Origin: a virus
IMG/VR virus record: IMGVR_UViG_3300028592_000045
Coordinates: 1 to 37,460 of that record
Length of the DNA stretch: 37,460 nt
Direction: 5' to 3' (one strand)
In this document: in pieces, positions 22,699 to 30,341 of the stretch
How the letters are laid out: each line of letters starts with the position of its first letter
How positions within the stretch are numbered: position 1 is the first letter of the stretch
Notes under the pieces: model-generated
Database searches by the model: none
Told to the model about the DNA's origin: nothing
Seen by the model: only the letters and a program-made list of their open reading frames with translations
Made by a program: the position numbers and the translations under genes

Positions 22699-23878
22699 GA
22701 CGTGGAGCGCCGTACTGGCGCGCACCGGGGTGCGCACCGGGGACGGGCGGATCCTGATGGAGGGGGCCGGGTCGTCGCGCACACTGCCCCGGCCGCTGAT
22801 GTACCAGCGCGAGACGGCCGACGCGCACGGCGGCGCGATCGTCGTGGGGCGGATAGAGAGCGTCCAGTTCGCCGCGGGCATGGTGACGGCCACCGGCTCC
22901 ATGCTCGACTCCGCGCCGTGGGAGGTGATCGAGTCTCTGGAGGCTGGCGTCGTCGGCCCGTCGGTGGACCTGGACGATTTCGAGTACGTCATGGACGCGG
23001 ACGAAAATCTGGTCCTGACCCGGTGGCGGGTGGCGGGCGCCACGCTCGTGGCCGTCCCCGCGTTCGCAGACGTGTCCCTGACGCTGGACCCCGAGCCGGC
23101 CCCCGAGATGGTGGCTGTACCGGAAGGCTACGACGACTGGAGCGCGTACACAGCGTCCGTGGCGGCGTTCGCGCTGGAGACGCAGACGGCCATGGCGGCG
23201 CCGGAGCAGCTTCCGCCGGCGGAGTGGTTCGCGCGCCCGGAACTGGACGGGGTCACCCCGTTGACCGTCACCGCGGAGGGCCGGGTGTTCGGCCACATCG
23301 CGCCGTGGGGTGAGTGCCACGTCGGCCTCCCCGGGTGCGTGACGGCCCCGAGTTCCCTGTCCAGCTACGCCTACTTCACCACGGGGGAGCAGCGCGTCCA
23401 GGGCGGCGGGTCGGTGGCCGTGGGGACGCTCGTGACGGGACCGCGCCACGCGGACCCGCAGCTGGCGTTCCAGGCGGCGGCGGCGCACTACGACGACTTG
23501 GACTCCGCGGTGGCACGCGTGATGGCCGGGGAGGACGAGCACGGCGTATGGGTGGCCGGCTGGATGCTCCCCGACGCGAACCCGGTCAGGGTGGAGCAAT
23601 TCATGGCGTCCCCGGTGTCGGGCGACTGGCGCCGCATCGGCGGGTCCCTGGAGCTGATCGCCGTGTGCTCGGTGAACGCGCCGGGGTTCCCGGTGCCACG
23701 GGCGCGCGTGGCGTTCTCCAACGGGGAGCAGCGCGCTTTGGTCGGGTCGTTCGGCGTGACGGCGCAGCGGGGCGAATACCCGGGCCCGGAGCGAGCGGGG
23801 ACGTACGCAGCATGGACGGAGGCGCAGGCGCGTTGGGCGCAGGCGTCATGGAACAACCAGGAGAGGGCGGGAGTCTGA
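22691..23878 (+). CDS. Capsid maturation protease
   Basis: This 395-residue protein lies between the MuF and capsid genes, the usual place of the prohead protease. The N-terminal 130 residues have the beta-rich pattern of these enzymes (GGAIVVGRIESVQF, MVTATGSML, VVGPSVDLDDFEY). The later FGHIAPWGECHVG is a sequence type I associate with actinophage head proteases. Ser and His are present, but I cannot assign the catalytic residues with certainty. It would trim scaffold and capsid proteins during head maturation. The start is a GTG. Confidence 0.75.
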   Translation: MPRTWSAVLARTGVRTGDGRILMEGAGSSRTLPRPLMYQRETADAHGGAIVVGRIESVQFAAGMVTATGSMLDSAPWEVIESLEAGVVGPSVDLDDFEYVMDADENLVLTRWRVAGATLVAVPAFADVSLTLDPEPAPEMVAVPEGYDDWSAYTASVAAFALETQTAMAAPEQLPPAEWFARPELDGVTPLTVTAEGRVFGHIAPWGECHVGLPGCVTAPSSLSSYAYFTTGEQRVQGGGSVAVGTLVTGPRHADPQLAFQAAAAHYDDLDSAVARVMAGEDEHGVWVAGWMLPDANPVRVEQFMASPVSGDWRRIGGSLELIAVCSVNAPGFPVPRARVAFSNGEQRALVGSFGVTAQRGEYPGPERAGTYAAWTEAQARWAQASWNNQERAGV

Positions 23879-24075
23879 TGGCGTGTGGAGGGTGCGGGGC
23901 GCGCAGGGCGCAGCGTGCGGGCGCGGCGGCGGGCACGGTGACCAAGTACCGGATCACGTGGGGTGACGGTTCCACGTCCGTGGAGGACAGCGTTCCGGCC
24001 GCCCGGCTGGCCATGGGCAAGCAAAGTGACGCTGCGAAGCGCAAGGGCATGAGGATGACGGCGTTCGCGTCCTGA
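23878..24075 (+). CDS. Small protein with N-terminal CGGCG
   Basis: This 65-residue protein opens with MACGGCGARRA, a Cys-x2-Cys pair, followed by a beta hairpin-like part (KYRITWGDGSTSVED) and a basic C-terminus. Similar short proteins follow the protease gene in related phages (from memory), but no function is known. The start overlaps the protease stop by one base (TGATG). A terminator follows. Confidence 0.65.
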   Translation: MACGGCGARRAQRAGAAAGTVTKYRITWGDGSTSVEDSVPAARLAMGKQSDAAKRKGMRMTAFAS

Positions 24076-24093
24076 CGCCCCGGTGTCCGATTC

Positions 24094-24128
24094 GGGAGGG
24101 GCCGTCCGTATCTAGGGCGGTCCCTCCC
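24094..24128 (+). terminator. Terminator before the capsid gene
   Basis: Positions 24094-24107 pair with 24115-24128 over 14 bp with two G-U pairs and a 7-base loop. It ends the transcript that carries terminase through protease. The next 250 bases hold the 88-bp dyad and the capsid leader. The 306-bp gap 24076-24381 contains no further gene that I can support. Confidence 0.8.
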
Positions 24129-24157
24129 ACGATGTCGTTTCCGCAGGTCAGAGACCA

Positions 24158-24245
24158 CTAGTCACTATAGACAGCAGTACCTGTTAACGCCAGGATACGA
24201 GTCTCGTATAAGCCGTTAACGGATCGTGCTGTCTATCCCGTCTAG
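24158..24245. repeat. 88-bp imperfect dyad element, copy 2
   Basis: Same length as copy 1 and in the same orientation, with 76 of 88 bases equal. The nested palindrome is better preserved here: ATAGACAGCA/TGCTGTCTAT, GTTAACG/CGTTAAC and the perfect center ATACGAG-T-CTCGTAT. It contains TTAACG (24184-24189), 17 bp and TATAAG (24207-24212), a possible rightward promoter for the capsid gene. It lies between a terminator and the capsid gene. Confidence 0.85.
24184..24212 (+). promoter_or_regulatory. Candidate capsid promoter inside the dyad
   Basis: TTAACG, 17 bp, TATAAG lies 170 bases before the capsid ATG and just after a terminator. The -35 matches the consensus at 4 of 6 positions. In copy 1 the corresponding hexamers are TTAACC and CATGAG. 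This is a proposal, not a firm call. Confidence 0.4.
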
Positions 24246-24381
24246 TCACGGAGCGTCACCGATTCCGATGCCCCTCCCGGCCCGGCGCACTGTGCCGTAG
24301 CATGACAACCGCACCGGAGCGTGGCTGTGGGCCCGCCGGCGAGTGAACGCACCTCACCCGACGATGCCCACGGAGGCAGTC

Positions 24382-26241
24382 ATGGCACCCCGATACCGCT
24401 CCCACTCCCTGATAGGTCAGGTGGCGCGTGACGCAGCGGCCAAGCGCGTCGGTCTGTTCGCGGAGGCCGAGCCCGTCACCCCGGCCCCGGTGGACCTTTC
24501 CACCCTCACCGATGACGACCTGAACGCCCGCTACGCCACGGCGCGTGAGCGTGGCCAGGCACTGGCGGCCAAGCCGGCTGCGGAGTTCTCCGCGGAGGAG
24601 CTGGCCGAGTTCAACCAGCTGGCCGAGGACGTCACGGCGCTCAACACCGAGATCCACACGCGCGAGATCCGGGCGGAGCATTTCGCCACCACGGCGGCGC
24701 AGTTCAACGCCCTCCCGGACCGCACGCCCGCCCCGGCCGCCGAGGCCGTCACCCCGGCCGCAGCCGAGCCCGTGGCACCCGCCGCCGCCCCGGCCGTCCC
24801 GGAGGTCCCGTCCGTCACCGCCATGGCGCAGGGCGCGCCCGTCGCCCCGGAGGTCCCCGCGACGCCGGCGCGCACCGGGGACACGTTCGCCATTCGGCTC
24901 AACTCGGATGCGGCCGGCGTCCTGGACCGGAAGGTGGGCGAGGAGGCCACCGTCCTGGACCTGACCAAGGCGGCGTTGAAGGTGTTCGGTCAGTTCGGCC
25001 GGGCCGGCGGCGGCGCCGGACAGCGCACCCGTCGCGCACTCGGCCAGTTCTCCCGCAACCGCGGCGAGGCGCTCACCCTTCCGGGCAACGAGTCGGGCGA
25101 CTACAACACGGTCAAGCACGCCCGCGACCAGCGCCGCCTCTCCGGCGGCTCCCTGATGAAGACGTGGACCGACTCCGTCAAGGGGCTGGCAGAGGGTCAG
25201 CTGGAGTCGCTCACCGCCGCCGCCGGGTGGTGCGCCCCGTCGGAGACCGACTACTCCATCTGCTCCCTGTGGGACCTGGACGGGATCTTCGACGCGCCGA
25301 CCGTCTCCGCGCCCCGGGGCGGGATCAACTACACTAACGACGTCTCGTGGGCTGCGATCAACGACGCGGCGATCACGTCGTACACCCGGCTGACAGAAGC
25401 GCAGGTCATCGCCGGGACCACCAAGAACTGCACCGAGCTCCCCTGCCCGGAGTTCACGGACCGTCGCCTGGACGTGGCCGTCACGTGCATCACCGGATCG
25501 TTCCTCCAGTCGCAAGGCTACCCGGAGGTGGTGTCCACCTGGACCGACGGCCTCCTGACCCGCCACGGCTACTCGATCAATGAGGACATCATTGGTCAGG
25601 TGGTCACGCAGGCCGGAACCGCCATCGTGCTCCCGGGCCAGGGCGCCGTTGCCCCCGGCTCCACCCCCGACACGAGCGCGACCGCTGCGATCCTCGCCGG
25701 TATCGAGATCGCTGCAATCGACATGCGTGAACGCGAGAACATGTCGTTCGGCCAGACGCTGGAAGTCGTCCTCCCCCGGTGGGTCCTCGCGCAGTTCCGT
25801 GCGGACATCAGCCGGCGCAACGCCTGGTACGCCGACCCGTTCACCCTGACTGAGCAGACGGTCGTCTCGTGGTTCACGGCACGCAACGTGCGTCCGCAGT
25901 TCGTCCGCGGATGGCAGGACGCTCAGTCCGGTCTCGCCGGCGGCCCCGGGGACATCGTGGCGCCGATCACCCCGATCACGTCGCTCCCGTCCACGGTCAA
26001 CTTCCTGATCTACCCGGCCGGGTCGGTCGTCGTGGCCCGAGAGGACGTGGTCACCCTGACCAACGTCTACGACTCCACGAACCTGTCCCAGAACCTGTAC
26101 ACGGCCCTCTTCACCGAAGAGGCGTTCGCGCCGATCTTCCCGTGCGGCGAACTCCGTCAGTACACGGTCAACGCCTGCCCGTCGGGTGCGACCGGTGCGC
26201 AGGTCTACACGTCCTGCGCCGCCCCGGCCGCTGCGGCGTAA
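24382..26241 (+). CDS. Major capsid protein with N-terminal scaffold-like region
   Basis: This 619-residue protein is much longer than a bare HK97-fold capsid protein (about 300-400 residues). Residues 40-110 are a charged, coiled-coil-like helix region, then an Ala/Pro-rich linker (115-165), and from about 190 the beta-rich capsid domain. The N-terminal part probably acts as a built-in scaffold that the upstream protease removes. Evidence for capsid is position, size and its own terminator-flanked transcript. The ATG at 24382 follows ACGGAGG; an in-frame GTG at 24343 has no ribosome site. Confidence 0.8.
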   Translation: MAPRYRSHSLIGQVARDAAAKRVGLFAEAEPVTPAPVDLSTLTDDDLNARYATARERGQALAAKPAAEFSAEELAEFNQLAEDVTALNTEIHTREIRAEHFATTAAQFNALPDRTPAPAAEAVTPAAAEPVAPAAAPAVPEVPSVTAMAQGAPVAPEVPATPARTGDTFAIRLNSDAAGVLDRKVGEEATVLDLTKAALKVFGQFGRAGGGAGQRTRRALGQFSRNRGEALTLPGNESGDYNTVKHARDQRRLSGGSLMKTWTDSVKGLAEGQLESLTAAAGWCAPSETDYSICSLWDLDGIFDAPTVSAPRGGINYTNDVSWAAINDAAITSYTRLTEAQVIAGTTKNCTELPCPEFTDRRLDVAVTCITGSFLQSQGYPEVVSTWTDGLLTRHGYSINEDIIGQVVTQAGTAIVLPGQGAVAPGSTPDTSATAAILAGIEIAAIDMRERENMSFGQTLEVVLPRWVLAQFRADISRRNAWYADPFTLTEQTVVSWFTARNVRPQFVRGWQDAQSGLAGGPGDIVAPITPITSLPSTVNFLIYPAGSVVVAREDVVTLTNVYDSTNLSQNLYTALFTEEAFAPIFPCGELRQYTVNACPSGATGAQVYTSCAAPAAAA

Positions 26242-26254
26242 CCCCTCCCGGACC

Positions 26255-26287
26255 GGGGCCGGTCCGTCGTCCATGCGGACCGGCCCC
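26255..26287 (+). terminator. Perfect 12-bp hairpin after the capsid gene
   Basis: GGGGCCGGTCCG (26255-26266) and CGGACCGGCCCC (26276-26287) form a perfect stem with a 9-base loop, 13 bases after the capsid stop. It probably lowers transcription beyond the capsid gene or protects the 3' end of its message. Confidence 0.8.
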
Positions 26288-26310
26288 CTACACCCTGGAA
26301 GGGGGCAGAC

Positions 26311-27177
26311 ATGGCAACCACGATGATCCAGAACCGTCAGCTTGTCCCGTCCGTGCCTCCGGGCCCCCGGCGCTACGGGCTGTTCGACGCGGCCACCGTG
26401 ACGGACGGCCTGGACGCGCGCGCCATCGCTGCGGGCATCCAGTTCCCCGAGCTGGACTGCGGCCCGGCGCTCGCCGAGTACGACGCGAACTGTGTGACGC
26501 ACCCGGAGAAGGAGTTCCACGAGGGACTCGGGTACACGGGCGGTGACCCGTACTGGCTGTACACCCTTCAGCGTTGCGGGACCGTCGGCCGCACCCCGGC
26601 GGAGGTGGCCGACTCCGTACGGCGCACCCTGGCCGGCGGAGAGCAGACCGCGGTGGAGTCGATCGTCTGGACCGGTGGAGGGTTCGCCACGGACCCGGCG
26701 CTCACCACGGCGGCCGACGTCGTCACCGTCACCCCGGCCGCACCGGGAGCGGGCGCAGCACTGGCCGCCCTGGAGGCGTCGTTCTATGCCGAGTACGGCT
26801 ATCAGGGCACCGTCCACGTCAGCATGACGGCATACGCCGCCCTGGCCGACTACGTGGACCGCACCGGGGGCGCGGGTGTCCTGACAACCGAACTCGGCTC
26901 CAAGATGGCGTACGGCGCCGGATACGGGGTCACGGGTCCTCTCGGTGTTGCCCCGGCCGCCGGGTTCGTGTGGGCGTTTATGACGCCCAACGTGACGGTG
27001 CGCCGTTCCGAGATCATCGCGCCCGATGTTGTCCAGACCCTGGACCGGGCCGTGAACCAGTTCAACGCGCTGGCCGAGCGTGTCTACCTCCACACCTGGA
27101 CGTGCGACGTCGTGCACGCCGTCCAGATCCCCGTAGCGGCGCCGCAGAGCAGCGCCGCACCGACCCTGGAGCCGTGA
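26311..27177 (+). CDS. Probable head structural protein, unknown
   Basis: This 288-residue protein follows the capsid gene and has an acidic beta-rich body with a segment VVQTLDRAVNQFNALAERVY near the end, reminiscent of capsid-type spine helices. Sequence patterns around GLDARAIAAGIQFPELDCG are not ones I can name. It may be a minor capsid or decoration protein, or a second HK97-like subunit. The ATG follows GGAAGGGGGC. The end overlaps the next ribosome site. Confidence 0.5.
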   Translation: MATTMIQNRQLVPSVPPGPRRYGLFDAATVTDGLDARAIAAGIQFPELDCGPALAEYDANCVTHPEKEFHEGLGYTGGDPYWLYTLQRCGTVGRTPAEVADSVRRTLAGGEQTAVESIVWTGGGFATDPALTTAADVVTVTPAAPGAGAALAALEASFYAEYGYQGTVHVSMTAYAALADYVDRTGGAGVLTTELGSKMAYGAGYGVTGPLGVAPAAGFVWAFMTPNVTVRRSEIIAPDVVQTLDRAVNQFNALAERVYLHTWTCDVVHAVQIPVAAPQSSAAPTLEP

Positions 27178-27178
27178 G

Positions 27179-27391
27179 ATGGCAGAGCGAGACGGGTGGG
27201 CCACGGTCCCCCACGAGCGGGGCGAGGCGCAGACGGTGGCGCGCGCTCTGCTCAACCAGGCCGACAATCCGCGTGACGTGGTGTACCTCGCCGGTCAGAA
27301 CGCGTTCTCCGTGCCCGACGCGGTGGCGGAGTCGTACCGCAAGTCCGTGACGACGCCGCGGCGGCGCGCACCCAAGAAGGAGACCGAGTAA
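27179..27391 (+). CDS. Small protein, probably head/connector
   Basis: This 70-residue protein has a helical middle (EAQTVARALLNQADNP) and a beta-like YLAGQNAFSVPDAVAESY, ending in a basic PRRRAPKKE tail. Its size and place between head and tail genes suggest a connector or decoration role. The family is not recognised. The end overlaps the next ATG by one base. Confidence 0.6.
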   Translation: MAERDGWATVPHERGEAQTVARALLNQADNPRDVVYLAGQNAFSVPDAVAESYRKSVTTPRRRAPKKETE

Positions 27392-28092
27392 TGCCCAATG
27401 TCTGTGTAGGTCTCGCGCGCGGACGCACGCTGCGCCTGACGCGACTGGACGAGTGCGGCGTCCCCCTGGAGGGGCCCGACTCGTCCTTGGTCACGGCCGG
27501 TTTCGTCCAGGTCGTGACGACGCCCGTGTACCAGGACGCGGAGGAGATCCAGGTCGTCAACGCGAACGGCCAGGCGTGCATCGACGACCAGGCGGACCCG
27601 GCGCTCCGGTGGCTCACCACGGCAATCACGCTGTGCAACATCAACCCGGCCGCCATCAACATCCTGACCGGTGACCCCATGGTGTCGGATGACGCGACGC
27701 CGACGGCCAACACGGTCGGGTTCCGCATCGACCAGGCCGTGACGGGCACCGCGTCGTTCGCGCTGGAGGTCTGGTCCGGCGTCCCCGGCCAGACGTGCGG
27801 TGTCGGGGGAAGCGAACAGTTCGGGTACTGGTTGTATCCGTTCGTCGTCCAGGGTCAGTGGGGTGAGTGGACCGTCGGCAACTCGGGTCTGACGCTGGCC
27901 ATCACGGCGCGTACCGCCGGCGGCTCCGGGTGGGGTGTCGGTCCGTACGACATTCGCCGGGACTCCACGACTCCGGCGACGCTGGAGCCCCTCCTCTCCC
28001 CGATCACGGCTACGCAGCACATGCATTTCGAGACGACGACCGCCCCGATCCCGGTTGCCTCCTGCGACCCGGTGGCGCTCCCGGCCGCATAG
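27391..28092 (+). CDS. Putative major tail protein
   Basis: This 233-residue, beta-rich protein of low charge has many Thr, Val and Gly (for example TTPVYQDAEEIQVVNANGQA and TLAITARTAGGSGW), typical of tail-tube subunits. It is followed by a perfect 12-bp terminator like the capsid gene, as expected for an abundant virion protein. The tube gene usually comes after the connectors, so its position before them is unusual, and a head protein cannot be excluded. Confidence 0.55.
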   Translation: MPNVCVGLARGRTLRLTRLDECGVPLEGPDSSLVTAGFVQVVTTPVYQDAEEIQVVNANGQACIDDQADPALRWLTTAITLCNINPAAINILTGDPMVSDDATPTANTVGFRIDQAVTGTASFALEVWSGVPGQTCGVGGSEQFGYWLYPFVVQGQWGEWTVGNSGLTLAITARTAGGSGWGVGPYDIRRDSTTPATLEPLLSPITATQHMHFETTTAPIPVASCDPVALPAA

Positions 28093-28099
28093 GCTGTTC

Positions 28100-28137
28100 G
28101 GACCCCGCTCCCGTCTCGCGCGACAGGAGCGGGGTCC
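28100..28137 (+). terminator. Perfect 12-bp hairpin after the 27391-28092 gene
   Basis: GGACCCCGCTCC and GGAGCGGGGTCC pair perfectly around a 14-base loop, eight bases after the stop codon. Readthrough would supply the connector and tail genes at lower level. Confidence 0.8.
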
Positions 28138-28155
28138 CATCCGAGAGGGGACGGA

Positions 28156-28965
28156 ATGGCGCTCTGCGCATGGACGATCAACACGGCGTGTGTCCCGGAG
28201 TGGGACAGCTACACGGAGGAACAGCAGGAGACGGCCGCCGAGTGGGCCACGGGGATTCTGGATGCCCTGACCGGGCGCCAGTTCGCACAGTGCCCGGTAG
28301 TCATCCGCCCGTGCGGGAGCGCCTGCGGGCGCCACGGCGGGTACCTCACGTTCCCGGTGGACAGCGCCGCGTCCTCCGGGCTCGGGGCGCCCTGGATGGT
28401 GCCGTACATCGGGCCGGGCGGCGTGTGGCGCAACTGCGCCTGCGGGGGGACGTGCTCGTGCCGGGCCCGGTATGAGGCGCGCCTGCCCGGTCCGGTGGCG
28501 GAACTCCTGGAGGTGAAGGTGGGAGGTGTCGTTCTGGACCCCGCCCTCTACCGCCTGGACCAGGACGGGACCGGCCCCGTTCTCGTCCGCCTGGACGGCC
28601 AGCCGTGGCCGGCGTGCCAGGACCTGGAGGCCGCGGACACCGAGCCTGACACGTGGTCGGTGCAGTACCGGCCGGGCCAGCCGCTCCCGGTCATCGGTTC
28701 CATCGCAGCCGGGGAGTTGGCCGGGGAGTTCGCCAAGGCCTGCGCCGGGGCGGCCGGCTGCGCCCTCCCGCAACAGCTGGTGTCGCTCTCCCGCAACGGG
28801 GTGGACGTCCAGGTCGTGGACCCGACCACCGTGCTGGAGAACGGGCTCACCGGCCTCCCGAACGTGGACCTCTTCATCCGGGCCGTGAATCCGCAGCGGC
28901 TCCAGCGCCGTTCCCGGGTGCTGTCCCCTGATCTCCTCCCGCCCCGCCGGGTGGTGGGGTCGTGA
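28156..28965 (+). CDS. Probable head-to-tail adaptor
   Basis: This 269-residue protein has an N-terminal helical part (EEQQETAAEWATGILDALTG) typical of connector proteins. Cys-rich loops follow (CGSACGRHGG and CACGGTCSC), unusual for the family and perhaps metal-binding. The C-terminal part has NGVDVQVVDPTTVLENGLTG. Its position between tail tube/head genes and the other connectors supports an adaptor role. The start is an ATG behind GAGGGGACGGA. Confidence 0.6.
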   Translation: MALCAWTINTACVPEWDSYTEEQQETAAEWATGILDALTGRQFAQCPVVIRPCGSACGRHGGYLTFPVDSAASSGLGAPWMVPYIGPGGVWRNCACGGTCSCRARYEARLPGPVAELLEVKVGGVVLDPALYRLDQDGTGPVLVRLDGQPWPACQDLEAADTEPDTWSVQYRPGQPLPVIGSIAAGELAGEFAKACAGAAGCALPQQLVSLSRNGVDVQVVDPTTVLENGLTGLPNVDLFIRAVNPQRLQRRSRVLSPDLLPPRRVVGS

Positions 28966-29480
28966 CCCCGATCGAGACGGCGCAGGTCCTTTTGGCCTGC
29001 CTGAAAACGCGCCTGGACGGTGGCCCGAAACCGATTGCCGACGAACACGTCTGCCTCCGGTTCGGCCAGGAGGTCAACCCCTCACTGGGGACCGGCGTGG
29101 ACGAGTGCTGCACCGGCCTGGCATGGGTGCGCGTCGTCGCCGTGAGGGGCCTGGACGACCCCTCCGACCCGGTGCGCAACGTGTGCACGACGACACAGCG
29201 CCGCCTCACCCTGGAGATGGGGACCGCCCGGTGCATCCCGTTCGGGACCGTGGAGGCGCCGCCCACGTGCGACCAGTGGACGGAGGCCGCCCTCCAGATG
29301 GACGCCGACCATCAGGCGATGGAGGCCGCCATATGTTGCTTTATCGACGCGGTGGAGGCGATGCCGTTCGCGCCCTTCAACGTGGCGGTGACGGACTACC
29401 AGCCGTTCGGCCCGGACGGCAACTGCCTCCGGGGGACGCTCCAGCTGACCATCGACTACGACTGTGGGTGTGGATCATGA
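28962..29480 (+). CDS. Probable head-tail connector protein
   Basis: This 172-residue protein starts at a GTG overlapping the adaptor stop. It has an N-terminal helix, then acidic and Cys-containing loops (VDECC, EAAICCF), and ends TIDYDCGCGS. It is probably a stopper or tail terminator by position. The family is not recognised from sequence. Its end overlaps the next ATG (ATGA). Confidence 0.55.
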   Translation: MTPIETAQVLLACLKTRLDGGPKPIADEHVCLRFGQEVNPSLGTGVDECCTGLAWVRVVAVRGLDDPSDPVRNVCTTTQRRLTLEMGTARCIPFGTVEAPPTCDQWTEAALQMDADHQAMEAAICCFIDAVEAMPFAPFNVAVTDYQPFGPDGNCLRGTLQLTIDYDCGCGS

Positions 29481-29716
29481 CGAGTGTGCGGGCGCTGCGG
29501 GCGCACGACGACAAGCTGACCGGCGACGTGTACGAGACGACCCGGGCGCGCGCCGAATCGCTGGCCGCTGCCGGACTGGTGGAGGTGGTCAAGGGTGGCA
29601 CGCGTAAGGCTGGACCGAGCCGAACTCAATCGGACGATCAGGGGAGCAAGCCGGCGGGAGCTGGAGGCGACGGCGCGTCAGGTGGTGAACCGGGCCAAGA
29701 TTCTGGCCCCCGTTGA
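29477..29716 (+). CDS. Small connector-region protein with long overlap
   Basis: In this 79-residue protein the first 40 residues look like a real compact fold (LRAHDDKLTGDVYETTRARA, then LAAAGLVEVV). The last 40 are Gly/Ser-rich and overlap the following gene by 122 bases in another frame. The start overlaps the upstream stop by 4 bases. Function unknown; similar short proteins of the LVEVV type occur in other actinophages near the connectors (from memory). Confidence 0.65.
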   Translation: MTSVRALRAHDDKLTGDVYETTRARAESLAAAGLVEVVKGGTRKAGPSRTQSDDQGSKPAGAGGDGASGGEPGQDSGPR

Positions 29717-30002
29717 CACCGGGAGACTCCGGGCCAGTATCCGGATCGAAGCACGGAGGACACTGACCTTCCGATCCGTCTACACGGTGGGGTCGGACGT
29801 CGAGTACGCGCGCATGGTCCACGACGGGACCCGGCCGCACGTGATCCGCCCCAAGACGGCGAACGTCCTGCGGTTCCGGGTCGGTGGCCGATGGGTGTAC
29901 GCCAAGGTCGTGCACCACCCCGGGACCAAGGCGCGCCCGTTCCTGGACCGGGCGGTGCGCGAGGTTGCCGGGGGCAAGGGATATGACATCCGCGGCGGAT
30001 AG
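29595..30002 (+). CDS. HK97 gp10-like tail completion protein
   Basis: This 135-residue protein has the gp10-type pattern: a helix (RRELEATARQVVNRAKILAP), then VDTGRLRASI, VEYARMVHDGTRPHVI and a C-terminal HHPGTKARPFLDRAV. Such proteins sit at the head-tail neck. The GTG follows GGAGGTGG at ideal spacing, although it lies within the upstream gene's frame. Confidence 0.85.
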   Translation: MARVRLDRAELNRTIRGASRRELEATARQVVNRAKILAPVDTGRLRASIRIEARRTLTFRSVYTVGSDVEYARMVHDGTRPHVIRPKTANVLRFRVGGRWVYAKVVHHPGTKARPFLDRAVREVAGGKGYDIRGG

Positions 30003-30011
30003 AGTGGTGAC

Positions 30012-30341
30012 ATGGACAACACAAAGGGCTCAAAGATGACACGCAGGGTGCGCATACCCTTCAAGGGCAAGACGCTGCGGAGTCTCCCGTTCGAGTCACA
30101 CCATCTGGTCGCGCTCACCATGGCGCAGCAGCTGGCGGAGGGGCGCCGGAAGCTGGACGTCCTCCTCCGGATGCTCCTCCGTCTCCTCGGTGAGGCGGAC
30201 TACGCCGTCGTGATGGACGCCTTCATGGACGGCGAGGCCGACATGAGCGACCTGACGGCGCTCCTGAACAACATCGTGGAAGCCACCAAGGCCTTGAACG
30301 AGGATCAGCCCGCCGCCCCGGCCGCCGATGTCCAGGCATAA
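30012..30341 (+). CDS. Tail assembly chaperone-like protein
   Basis: This 109-residue protein is helical and charged (RKLDVLLRMLLRLLGEADYAVVMD is split by no break), with an Ala/Pro-rich end. Position just before the tape measure and the next chaperone-like gene fits the gpG-type chaperone that coats the tape measure. The ATG at 30012 or one at 30036 (behind AAAGGG) could be used. Confidence 0.6.
   Translation: MDNTKGSKMTRRVRIPFKGKTLRSLPFESHHLVALTMAQQLAEGRRKLDVLLRMLLRLLGEADYAVVMDAFMDGEADMSDLTALLNNIVEATKALNEDQPAAPAADVQA

Noticed and set aside
24158-24175. Resemblance of the dyad start (CACTATAG) to a T7-type promoter
   Set aside because: Only the -8 to +1 part matches well, and no single-subunit RNA polymerase gene is in the window. 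It is probably chance.
24256-27267. 1003-codon open frame on the minus strand
   Set aside because: It is antisense to the capsid and following gene; Arg/Gly-rich composition indicates a shadow frame.
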